A DNA stretch of 64,000 nucleotides, taken from positions 57,151,049 through 57,215,048 of the forward strand of contig CM033711.1 of NCBI GenBank assembly GCA_019671005.1, written 5' to 3'. Under the pieces are notes generated by a model. It did not search any database. It saw only the letters and a list, made by a program, of their open reading frames with translations, and was not told the DNA's origin. This DNA is from Hibiscus mutabilis (taxonomy: Eukaryota; Streptophyta; Magnoliopsida; Malvales; Malvaceae). The position numbers and the translations under genes were made by a program. This document shows, piece by piece, positions 55,701 to 64,000 of the stretch (positions are counted from its first letter, which is position 1; every line of letters begins with the position of its first letter).

Positions 55701-56625
55701 GGTTGCACCAAAATAGTGGCATGGGTTAGAACTTGCATAAGCTGATCAAAACTCCTTTGTTGCTCCACTGTCCATACAAAAGGAGTTTCTTTACGAAGAA
55801 GCTTCGTCAAGGTTGTAGCAATCATCAAGAACCCTTTTACAAATCTACGATAGTGGCCTATAAGGCCTAGAAAGCTACGAACTTCCCCAACATTCTTAGG
55901 AGGAATCCAATCAACAACCGCTTGAATATTCTTTGGGTCCACTTGGATTCTCGCAGAAGAAATCACATGTCCTAGAAAGGATACATCAGATAGATAGAAT
56001 TCACATTTGCTGAGCTTAGCATATATTTTTTCTCCGAGAGAGTGTGAAGAATAATCCGGAAAGGTTCTTCATGAGTGTCAGTGTCCTTGGAATAGATCAA
56101 GATGTCATCTATAAATACAACCGCGAATCTATCTAGATTGGGCCAGAACACACGATTTATTAAGTCCATAAATACTGCAGGTGCATTTGTAAGCACAAAA
56201 GGCATTACTACGGACTCATAGTGGCCATATTTAATTTGGAAGTTAGTTTTTGGAATGTCGGACTCCTTCACTAACATTTGATAATACCCAGATTGTAGGC
56301 CTATCTTAGAGAAGATAGAAGCACCCTTCAACTAATCGAAGAGGTCATCAATCCCTAGTAACGGGTACTTATTCTTGATAGTTACCCTATTGAGCCGACG
56401 ATAGTCAATGCATAGTTGCATTTACCCATCTTTATTCTTGACAAACAAAACTCGTGCTCCTTAGTGTGAGGAACTTAGTCGAATAAATCTCTTGTCCAAA
56501 AGATCTCAGATTTGGGCCTTCAACTACTTTAATTCAACCGGAGCCATCCTATAGGGAGCAATGGGGTGTGGTGTAGTCCCCGGTTGCATTTCAATTCTGA
56601 ATTCTACTTCTCGGGTTGGACTAGG
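55701..56625 (-). pseudogene. pol: E2 reverse transcriptase, FIDD intact
   Basis: The 119-codon segment at 55,972-56,331 reads IFSKIGLQSGYYQMLVKESD, MPFVLTNAPAVFMDLINRVF and FAVVFIDDILIYSKDTDTHE. The connection QVDPKNIQAVVDW then FLGLIGHYRRFVKGF is at 55,820-55,966. The fingers (56,340-56,600) are in broken frames. The catalytic Asp pair is preserved. Confidence 0.86.
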
Positions 56626-56870
56626 ATAAGATCAAACTCATGAAAGGGCAAGACCATTAAATTGGCCGAAAATGGGATCCCTTGGATCCTCATAGGGCAA
56701 GCTTTATAGATCAACCGTATAGCCACACTATCTCCTAGAGGGTTAGAGACAATAATCTCAGAAGTAACTGGTTCAGGTTCTAAGACATGCTTCTCGATCA
56801 AGGGTTCACTAATAAAGGAATGCATAGAGCTGGGATCTACCAAAGCATAATAATATCAGAATATAATTCT
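56604..56870 (-). pseudogene. pol: E2 protease, active site lost and fused to RT
   Basis: It reads LVDPSSMHSFISEPLIEKH: the Asp-Ser-Gly triad is Asp-Pro-Ser. The segment ends MVLPFHEFDLILV and is then joined to PTREVEFRIEMQPGTT-like RT sequence. The deletion removes the rest of the protease and the link to RT, about 200 bp judged against F. Confidence 0.82.
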
Positions 56871-56879
56871 ACCATACCT

Positions 56880-58182
56880 ACAATCACATCAGGATCGTTT
56901 TCTCGCTCTCGACCTCGACATGGTACATCTGAGCTGAGGTCTAAGGGTCACATCTAACAGAAAGAGGGTTTGAGTTGTGAGGTTTCCCTGCTGATCCAAA
57001 CTGCACTGGTTTGGCTCTTCTTCCTTTAGCAGAATTATTCTGAGAAGCCACAAAGGTAGGAGCATTTGGGTTCTACAGGCATTGTTTGATAAAGTGACCA
57101 GCTTCACCACAGAGGTAGAAAGATTCAGCCTGTCTACGATATTGCACGTGATGCCTCTTCTAATAAAAGCTACATAAAGGGATATGTGAGCCTCCTCCAA
57201 AACCACACATACTATTAACTGAAGCTGTACGAGCAGCAGATGTTCCCGAAGATTGGGATTGTGACACATATCTTGTCTTTGGCAGCTGCTAAAAGGTGGT
57301 AGACTTTTGGTCCCACTGTTTATTCTTCTTTTGAGGTATGAGAGGTATGGAATCATCTCAGAATCTCTTGTCGGATCTAGCTTGATTCCCCTTTATCCTC
57401 TCACAAGCCTTCTAGGAGGCCTTAGAAGCAATCGACCGATTTTCCAGATTCTAAAATTCCTTAAACTCCAAAGCAGTGAAGAGAAGAAGTAATTCATCAC
57501 ATAGGCCATCGATAAACATTCGACAGTTTTCCTTCTCTGTGCGTATGATATCCGCACCATACTTTGAGTATTTACAAAAGTGGTGGATGTACTGTTCCAT
57601 GGATCGTCCTCTTTGCCTCAAAGAGAGGAACTTCTTACGTTTTTCGGCAAGGTAATTGTCGTTGATATACTTCTTACGAAACTCTTGAAGGAAGAAATCC
57701 CATATAACTCTATGCTCAGGTACGATGAGTGTCATGGTGTCCCACCAGCTATCAGCTTCTTCAGAGTTCAATGCCGGGGCATACTCCAGCTTATGTTCAT
57801 CAGGACACTTCATCTGCTTGTTCATGAGTTTGAGAGTATTTTCTAGCCAATAAGCTGCTACTTCGGGACTGTCTTATTCTTGTCTGGTGAAAGTATAGAC
57901 CGGATACTGACGGAGCTTGTCAATAGGAGCCCTCGAAACAGATAAAGATGTTTTTTAAGGCTGAGGTGGGGGCTCTTGCCTGAGAAACACGACCACCTGC
58001 TTAATCATCTTAGCCATAGACATCAAATACTATTGTTGAGCGGGAGACGTCAGTGGAGGATTGGGTCGGAGATTCTATCCCACCTATTCAATTCGAACTT
58101 CAGGTTCGAGATTGTCCCCCTATGTCGAGGTGGAGCTGGGATGTGGTCCCATTTTGACACATCTATTGTTGGGTGGAGACAT
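56880..58182 (-). pseudogene. gag: E2 gag (capsid conserved, knuckle missing first Cys)
   Basis: A start near 58,182 gives MSPPNNRCVKMG, followed by stops. The capsid core at 57,451-57,825 is open for 124 codons: EHKLEYAPALNSEEADSWWD, FFLQEFRKKYINDNYLAEKR, GRSMEQYIHHFCKYSKYGAD, CRMFIDGLCDELLLLFT. The knuckle near 57,075-57,115 reads FYLCGEAGHFIKQC, so the first Cys is Phe. The tail NPNAPTFVASQNN resembles the other gags. Confidence 0.85.
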
Positions 58183-58324
58183 TCTTAAAACTAGTCAAAC
58201 AGTAAAGGTTAGATCGTGTCAGTTGCAAGTCACAAATATCATATACAAATAAACTCCTACGTGGCATATACACATTCAGACTCATAACAAGCCTCGATTT
58301 AGTCCTAGAATCGACTAAACTCTA

Positions 58325-58336
58325 GCTCTGATACAA
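58325..58336 (-). other. Primer-binding site of E2, one base deleted
   Basis: The plus strand reads GCTCTGATACAA where the standard is GCTCTGATACCAA. It lies four bases before the LTR. Confidence 0.85.
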
Positions 58337-58704
58337 CAAATATAACACCCCTTTTCTGGCCTGGTAGAAAATCGGGTTAGAAGGTGTTACCAAAAATGGA
58401 TTTAGAGATGGGAAGCTTAATCGGAGTCTGGAATGTTATTCAAAATGTCTTATTAATCTCTTTTAAAACCTAATGAACTAACTTTTTAAACTTAGGGACT
58501 AAACTATAAATTTTACAAACTAGGGGTCCGTAATTGAAATTCATGTTATCAATCAGAAGTTTAACTTTCTAATTATTAGACTTTGAAATTTCATTACAAA
58601 CTAAGGTTGTTTACTTATCCAATTAGACTATAAAATATTTAGCGGCCATTTAGTGAATTATTCAAAACTGTGTTCAAAGCCTTTAAACATAATTAACTAC
58701 CTCC

Positions 58705-59052
58705 GTATTGATACCCTTGGGTCCATATCGATATGGATATGCATAGATTCAATTTATACTTTGAGTGATTAAGGCCTTGTATCGATACCACTGAGACTGT
58801 ATCGATATAGGTTGACTCAAATTGACCTTTCTTAACAGACCCTATTTCGATATAGATAAGACCGTATCGATACAGGTTGACCGGTGTTGACCTATTTTGA
58901 TACACCCTGAGGCCATATCGATGCAATTTATTTACTAGGCCTCACTGCCAAGATCCATATTGATACACCCCCTTTTTCATATCGATACGCCCTATTTTAC
59001 CTGGTCAAAATATGCAAGGTCGTATCGATATAGCTTGCCTTGTATCGATACA
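58705..59052. repeat. Palindrome cluster 8 in E2 LTR
   Basis: Seven pairs start at 58,705/58,725, 58,779/58,799, 58,844/58,864, 58,894/58,915, 58,957/58,979 and 59,022/59,042 plus a partial one. Within-pair spacings are 20, 20, 20, 21, 22 and 20 bp. Gaps between pairs range 30-54 bp. It is the largest cluster in a gypsy LTR here. Confidence 0.9.
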
Positions 59053-59533
59053 CCTGTCACACAATGACAGCTTTTATCTAGTTTTTATTCAAATTAACTT
59101 GTTGAACGATGTCTGAGTACCATGAAAGTTTACCTGCAAATTATCACTTCATGTCAAAATCTAATTTGAGCATAATTTCATGTTCTTATAATCAAATAAT
59201 CAAGTCTTATAAGTCGTCACATTAACACACATGGACACACATATTTCTCAATCATATCACATTGCTCAATCAAACATTATATAACACATAGTACCTAGCA
59301 ATTAGGTACTTACCTCCATCCCAAGCTTAAAATCAAGCATAGCTTAGCATAATGATTTATACAATATAGTTTAAGCAAGTAAAAGATGCTCGAGAAGGTT
59401 TTAGACCTACCCCGAGACTTTAAACTACACTCACTGTTTGATCCAAGCTAGGCACGCTCCTATTTTCACTATAAGCAAGATCATACATTCTCACACACTA
59501 AATCAATCCCTATTACATATGTATACATTCAAC

Positions 59534-60150
59534 AATCCACAACATTTTCATACTTATAAAACAATCCCTAATGCATAGACATATATTCATATGGGCACAA
59601 AACAATCCATGACATTCACAAGTAGTCAAAAACAATCCTTAATATGTTCACATAGATTCATAACAGTCCCATAGTATTACATACGTATTTCTTCACCCTA
59701 AAATAGTCCCAAAACACTTGTGTATATGCATAGAACATCCCCAAACTTTTCAATACAATCCCCAACAGTCTTTAAAAGATAAAAATAGTCCTTATATATT
59801 TTTATTTTAATGCAAAATAGTCCCTAAAATTTCATAAAATAGTTCCCTATTTTCTAGCTTACAAATCAGTCCACAATTTCATTAAAACAACCCTTATTTC
59901 TTTGTAAAACAGTCCCCATTAACTTTCAAAACAATCCCCTATTTACATATTACAGACAACCCTCTTATCATTATCAAAATAGTATCTAATTTTATCACGA
60001 AATAGTCCCCTTTTGTTCTCTTTAAAACTGTCCATTTGTTTCAGATGCTAAAACAGTCCAAAACAATTCAATTTGTTCACAAAACAACCCCTAATGACTT
60101 AGAAAACAATTCCAAAACATTCAAATTTCAATAAAACAATTTTAAACAAT
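59534..60150 (-). repeat. Degenerate AAACAGTCC-box region in E2 LTR
   Basis: Boxes of AACAATCC or AATAGTCC type start at 59,534, 59,563, 59,604, 59,634, 59,665, 59,705 and 59,735, spacings 29, 41, 30, 31, 40 and 30. Further boxes continue irregularly to about 60,150. The 31/40 rhythm of the D2 array is visible but worn. Confidence 0.7.
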
Positions 60151-60952
60151 ACTCACATGATCAATTCAGTCCTTAATTCATATATACACATATGTGTGTA
60201 CAAAACTGTCTCATATTGAAATTTTAACAAGCAATGCCATCCAAATCAAGTTCAAACATCAAATTCATAATCATCTATGTTCCCTTTCATGCATTAAAAA
60301 TATATTACTATTTAAATACAACAAGAAGTATAGCTCTAATTCAAAACTCTAATACTTCTAACAATTCTCATGATTCATACATATATCTTTAAATAAACAC
60401 CAATTTTTCTTTATTAGGGAGAAAAGAATGAGACTACCTTTCTCCCACACTACTCGAACAAGGATTTAAGCTAAGGAAATGGATGAACAATGCCCCCTTG
60501 CAAGCTTTCTCTCAACCTTCACTCTCTTTTACGCATTAATGGAGGTTCGGCCATCTTGGAGAGAATAAAAAAGATGACTCTTCTTTTCTCTCCACCGAAA
60601 TCCCCTCCCCCTACATGTCTAACCTTTGCATGACATGTGTAATTACCATGTCTTAAAATTTCTTTACCATGAAGACCTCAAATTTAGCATACTACTTGGT
60701 TTAGTCCTTGAATATGTGTCATTTTTCCTTTCTTTTCTTCCAAATTGGTCCTAGATCCTCAATTTACTTTAATTTAATTATCTAATCTAATGATATCTAT
60801 TCATCAATTCAAGTTACGAATAAATAAGAAACATACTTCTAAGCTATATTTTGGAATATCACAGGATCTCAAAACAAAATGAAAATAAAAAAGCAATTCA
60901 ACTGTTAATGAAATTAGTAACATTCTTCTAAGCCCAACTTTGGGATGTTACA

Positions 60953-61934
60953 TTAGCCTTTCATTTACCATCAGTCCAAATGCACATGTATATATATATA
61001 TATATACACACACACAAAATAGTCCATCATATATTCATACATACATAAAACAGTCCACTTATTCATATATACATATTTATATACCAAAACAGTCCATTAT
61101 GCACTCTTACATACACAAAACAGTCCACTTATACATATACACATATTTAAACACCAAAACAGCCGACTATGTACTCATACATAAACAAAACAGTCCACTT
61201 GTACATATATACATATTTATACACCAAAATAGTCCACTATGTGCTCATACATACACAAAATAGTTCACATATACATATATAGATATTTATACAACAAAAT
61301 AGTCCATTATATACTCATACACTCATACATACACAAAACAATCCACTTATACATATATACATATTTATATACCAAAATAGTCTAATTTATTAGCAATACA
61401 ATCCTCTGTTTTTAGATCACCAAATCGACCCTTATATTTTCAAAATAGTCCCCTTTTTTGTTTATTCATTAAATCAGTCCAAAAATAGTTCCTTATTTCC
61501 ATAAAAAACCCCTAATTGAATCATCTAAGTTCGCATTACCTAAGTTTCATTACCATTAAACAAAATAATCAATTTCTACATCTCAAGCATTCTACTCGAT
61601 CACAACATGATTCAATTCAATAATCAACAACATAACAACTTCTAAAATTCAAAGACAACAACTAACATCCTAACCAAGTTTCAATAACACCAAAACATGG
61701 CAAGTTATCAAGCACATCATGCAAGAAATTCCTAGAATTTCCTTAACATGAATTAACCTTCAAACGAATCTAGTAACATATGATTCAAGAACATTTCTCA
61801 ACCAATTATTCAAATTCAATCAAATTAAGATAGAAGGAAGAGTATTTCACCTTCTTCCTTAAGCTATTCGATTCCTTAAGCTATTTGATTAAATCCTAAT
61901 GAATTTTTGAAAATAGAGCAATCCATTAAACTTA
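60953..61934 (-). repeat. LTR remnant H with microsatellite and 70-bp dimeric array
   Basis: It contains (TA)n(CA)n at 60,980-61,017, the array at 61,021-61,385, and LTR-like AT-rich sequence up to the RNase H and integrase relics. Neither LTR end is present. The Tyr/His/Thr-rich open frame at 60,940-61,263 is the array translated and not a gene. Confidence 0.65.
61021..61385 (-). repeat. 70-bp dimeric tandem array (boxes spaced 31 and 39 bp)
   Basis: AGTCC-type boxes start at 61,021, 61,052, 61,091, 61,122, 61,161, 61,192, 61,231, 61,262, 61,301, 61,340 and 61,379. Spacings are 31, 39, 31, 39, 31, 39, 31, 39, then 39, 39. At 61,315-61,330 an 8-bp word (ACTCATAC) is duplicated and shifts one step. 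Each box is preceded by AAAAC or AAAAT. Filler words such as ATACATATTTAT differ from those of the D2 array. Confidence 0.92.
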
Positions 61935-62290
61935 AGAAAAAAAGTATGGATTAGGTTCATCCTTTAGCTTAAGCATTAAGTTTTGAAGTTCCAAGTCTGA
62001 TTGTTGGAGGGTTTCGATCCTTAAAATCAAGTCAGATTGAACCTAAGTTCGGCTAGAAGTTTTAGATTCCTTTGTAGCCTAAAATGGGCATTGATTTCAG
62101 TAGGAGCTACAATACAATGAAATATATTTAGATTAAAGATTAGAATTTGGTTAGAACTTATGCATATTTACTAAAATTCTTACCAATTGAATGGTTGTGA
62201 TTGAGTGCATCAGCCACAATATTTGCTTTCCCCGGGTGATAATCAATGATTAGATCGTAATCTTTGAGTAACTCTATCCACCTTCTTTGT
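61935..62290 (-). pseudogene. pol: H: integrase linker and RNase H end
   Basis: Near 62,190-62,290 the minus strand reads LRQRRWIELLKDYDLIIDYH, PGKANIVADAL, the RNase H ending, followed towards 61,950 by the integrase linker (NAHFRL-like, EPSNNQT-like) with stops. At 62,291 it is joined to RT instead of the rest of RNase H. Confidence 0.75.
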
Positions 62291-62838
62291 CTGAGATTGA
62301 TCTTCTTTGGATTGACTTTAATTCATTCTGTAGATATAACATGTCCAAAGAAAGATACCTCAAATAACCAGAATTCACATTTGCTGAATGTAGCATAAAG
62401 TTTCTTGTCTCATAGAGTTTGTAGAACCATTCAAAGGTGTTTTGAATTTTCATCCTTATCCTTGGAGTAGATAAGGATGTCATCGATAAAGACTACTATG
62501 AACTTTTCCAAATAAGGTTTAAAGACTCGGTTCATAAGTTCCATGAATGTAGAAATGGCATTCGTTAAGCCAAAAGGTACCACAAGAAATTCATAATGAC
62601 CATATCAAGTCTTGAATGCAGTTTTAGGAACATCAGATTCCTTAATCTTCATCTTATAGTACCCTAATCGGAGATTGATCTTGGAAAACATTGTATCATC
62701 CTTAAGATGATGAATCAAATCTTTAATTCTTGGCAACGAGTACCTATTCTTGATGGTGAGCTTGTTCAATTATCGATAGTCGATGCAAAGCCTCGTCAAT
62801 ACATCTTTCTTCTTTACAAATAGGACCTTGGGTCCTTC
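62291..62838 (-). pseudogene. pol: H: reverse transcriptase core, FIDD intact
   Basis: The reading includes VLFVKKKD, LCIDYR then stop, LNKLTIKNRYSL, YYKMKIKESDVPKTAFKT, stop (TGA, at the same Arg codon as in C1 and C2), YGHYEFLVVPFGLTNAIS and FIVVFIDDILIYSKDKDENS. It ends at EVSFFGHVISTE near 62,330. The RT connection and the first half of RNase H (roughly 500 bp) are deleted at 62,291. Confidence 0.82.
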
Positions 62839-63028
62839 AAGTTTACATGCAATCCTTCATTCAAGCAAGGCTTTCAATTTAGTCCTTTCTAATTTAGCTA
62901 ATATACTTTACAAACTTCTTAATTGGTCATTTACTTACTTAATTATTTTATTCTAAAGATGCATTATATCAATTTGAGTCACATTCAAATTAGTAATAAA
63001 CTTCCAAGCCACATTTTGGGATATTACA
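62839..63028 (-). repeat. Right end of a family-D LTR
   Basis: It ends AAGCCACATTTTGGGATATTACA at 63,028, like D1 at 154 and D2 at 10,672, and is followed by the purine tract. It is fused on the left to the RT of H near 62,838. Confidence 0.78.
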
Positions 63029-63101
63029 ATTCTCTTCCCCTAAAAGAAAATCCATCCTCAAATTTACCTAAGGGAAAAAGACGAGGATATTGCTCCTTCA
63101 T
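63029..63101 (-). other. PPT and pol stub of a D-type element
   Basis: ATTCTCTTCCCCTAAAAG (the PPT on the minus strand) is followed by the last codons of pol (FEDGFSFRG-like), as in D1 and D2. After 73 bp an E-type LTR begins, so element E3 appears to have inserted here. Confidence 0.7.
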
Positions 63102-64000
63102 TGTAACTTCCCCTTCCTGGTCTAGTAGAGAATCGGGTCGGAAAGCATTAATAATGAACGATACGATGAACGATGCGATATCTTTCAACAAGAATTTAAT
63201 GCAAGACAATACAATGCAATACGATATCAATACACTGAGGCAAGGAATCGATACATAGCTAAGGTAATCAAATTAAGGCTAATTCTAAACTTGCACACCT
63301 TTTAGGGACTAAATTATAAATTCTAGGAATTAGGAGTCTTTATCTGAAATTAACCACACGACTATGTAATTCAATCAGTAAACAGTAAGTGTACAAATTT
63401 TCATATTAATCCAATGTCATTTTCCCATCCAATTAGATTTACAAGGATTCAATGGCCAATATGTAATATTTCAACATTGTGATCGGTACGCCTTGCATTG
63501 TAATAACAGATTTTATCTATTTTTAGCCAATTTAACATGTTGAATAATTTCCAAATGCAATGAAATTTTACCAGCAATATTCAATCATTATGATCCAATA
63601 GCATGTCAAATTTTAGGGCCATTTGAATCCGTTTAGTAGGTTTTCACCTTTTTGTGCCCAATATGCCATTTTAGTCATTTTTAAGCCAACTAAAAAGCCA
63701 TTTAGAGCCTTAGACACTATTGCAAGGTAAACATAACTTATACACACAAAAAAGACCATATATGACTAGTCTAGCTACTTTGCCACCTTCTTAGGAGTTC
63801 ATCGAGACAAAATACATTACTTTGGCCTTGATTGTGACTTGTCAAACTCTTCAACTGCTCCGATCTTCAACTGTGAATCTCTTAATGTGAAATGTATGAC
63901 ATGAAATGCATTAGACATACTTTTCCTAGTGAGGTAGTTGTTGCGCGTAATAAGTGATCCACAATTGTGCAAGTGTACAAGTCGCAAGTTATAGTATAAA
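63102..64000 (-). repeat. LTR of element E3, running off the window
   Basis: It starts TGTAACTTCCCC then CTGGTCTAGTAGAGAATCGGG and matches E1 (13,451 onward), including TTTTACCAGCAATAT, TGCCACCTTCTTAGGAGTTC and CCTAGTGAGGTAG near 63,925. Worn palindromes occur at 63,224 and 63,245 (21 bp apart), with a single copy near 63,482. No gene. Confidence 0.82.

Larger units (their letters stand above)
58341..60952 (-). repeat. 5' LTR region of E2, possibly composite
   Basis: It starts TATAACACCCC and matches E1 and E3 LTRs to about 59,200. Beyond that it diverges and holds AAACAGTCC-type boxes, then a segment ending GGGATGTTACA at 60,952 that resembles the right end of family D LTRs (AAGCCCAACTTTGGG against AAGCCCACTTTTTGGG). 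So it is one LTR of a divergent subfamily, or two LTR pieces joined near 59,200. No gene. Confidence 0.65.

Noticed and set aside
13855..59052. The palindrome clusters as replication-related DRE elements like those of insects
   Set aside because: The core TATCGATA is shared, but a match of eight bases in a plant LTR is not evidence of the same factor.
60940..61263. A 107-codon open frame rich in Tyr, His and Thr, resembling a small secreted repeat protein
   Set aside because: It is the 70-bp tandem array read in one frame; the period is not a multiple of three and codon choice follows the DNA repeat.
61021..61385. Regularly spaced repeats that look superficially like a CRISPR array
   Set aside because: Boxes are only about 9 bp, spacings alternate, spacers are themselves repeated, and the setting is a plant LTR with no cas genes.
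1..64000. Host protein-coding genes, tRNA or rRNA genes
   Set aside because: No open frame outside transposon domains showed recognisable motifs, and tRNA matches are limited to primer-binding sites.

Overview
This window looks like plant (seed-plant) intergenic heterochromatin. It is almost completely filled with decayed, nested LTR retrotransposons; I found no host gene, rRNA, tRNA or CRISPR array. Three things point to a plant: Ty3/gypsy chromoviruses of the Tekay/Del type (gag, protease, RT, RNase H, integrase, C-terminal chromodomain, very long LTRs with TGTAACAC...GTGTTACA ends), primer-binding sites matching initiator-methionine tRNA, and Ty1/copia gag-type elements. All coding regions carry stops, frameshifts or deletions, so every CDS-like region is called a pseudogene. 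Family letters A-H below are labels I made up for this window. Identities and counts were made by eye.

Layout. 1-1,972: non-autonomous element D1 (minus). 1,973-2,945: piece of a family-B LTR (plus). 2,946-10,302: Tekay element C1 (minus), truncated in integrase. 10,303-13,450: second non-autonomous copy D2, interrupted by C1 on the left and E1 on the right. 13,451-17,772: truncated element E1 (minus), abutting head-to-head on 17,773-19,400, the 3' end of a plus-strand family-B element (B1). 19,401-28,581: nearly complete family-B element B2 (minus). 28,582-30,185: family-D LTR (plus). 30,303-41,905: full-length Tekay element C2 (plus) with a perfect 5-bp target duplication, inserted beside an Athila-like RT remnant. 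42,208-49,289: Ty1/copia element (plus) whose gag is split by a second, minus-strand copia (43,574-47,231) with its own target duplication. 49,290-52,325: scrap of B LTR, then Tekay element F (minus). 52,326-53,050: LTR piece G (plus). 53,051-60,952: Tekay element E2 (minus). 60,953-63,101: remnants H. 63,102-64,000: start of another E-type LTR, running off the window.

Two structures are not explained by standard retrotransposon anatomy. First, LTRs of both Ty3/gypsy and Ty1/copia elements carry clusters of a 10-bp palindrome close to GTATCGATAC, with neighbouring copies repeatedly 20-21 bp apart. Second, several LTRs carry arrays of AAACAGTCC-like boxes alternately spaced 31 and 39-40 bp apart (a 70-71 bp dimer), even though the sequence between the boxes differs between arrays. 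Other observations: a gag-pol-less family with a constant internal domain of about 436 bp and a plausible autonomous partner (F), two copia copies that both lack pol, templated filler DNA at a rearrangement junction, and nonsense codons of the kind expected from loss of methylated cytosines.
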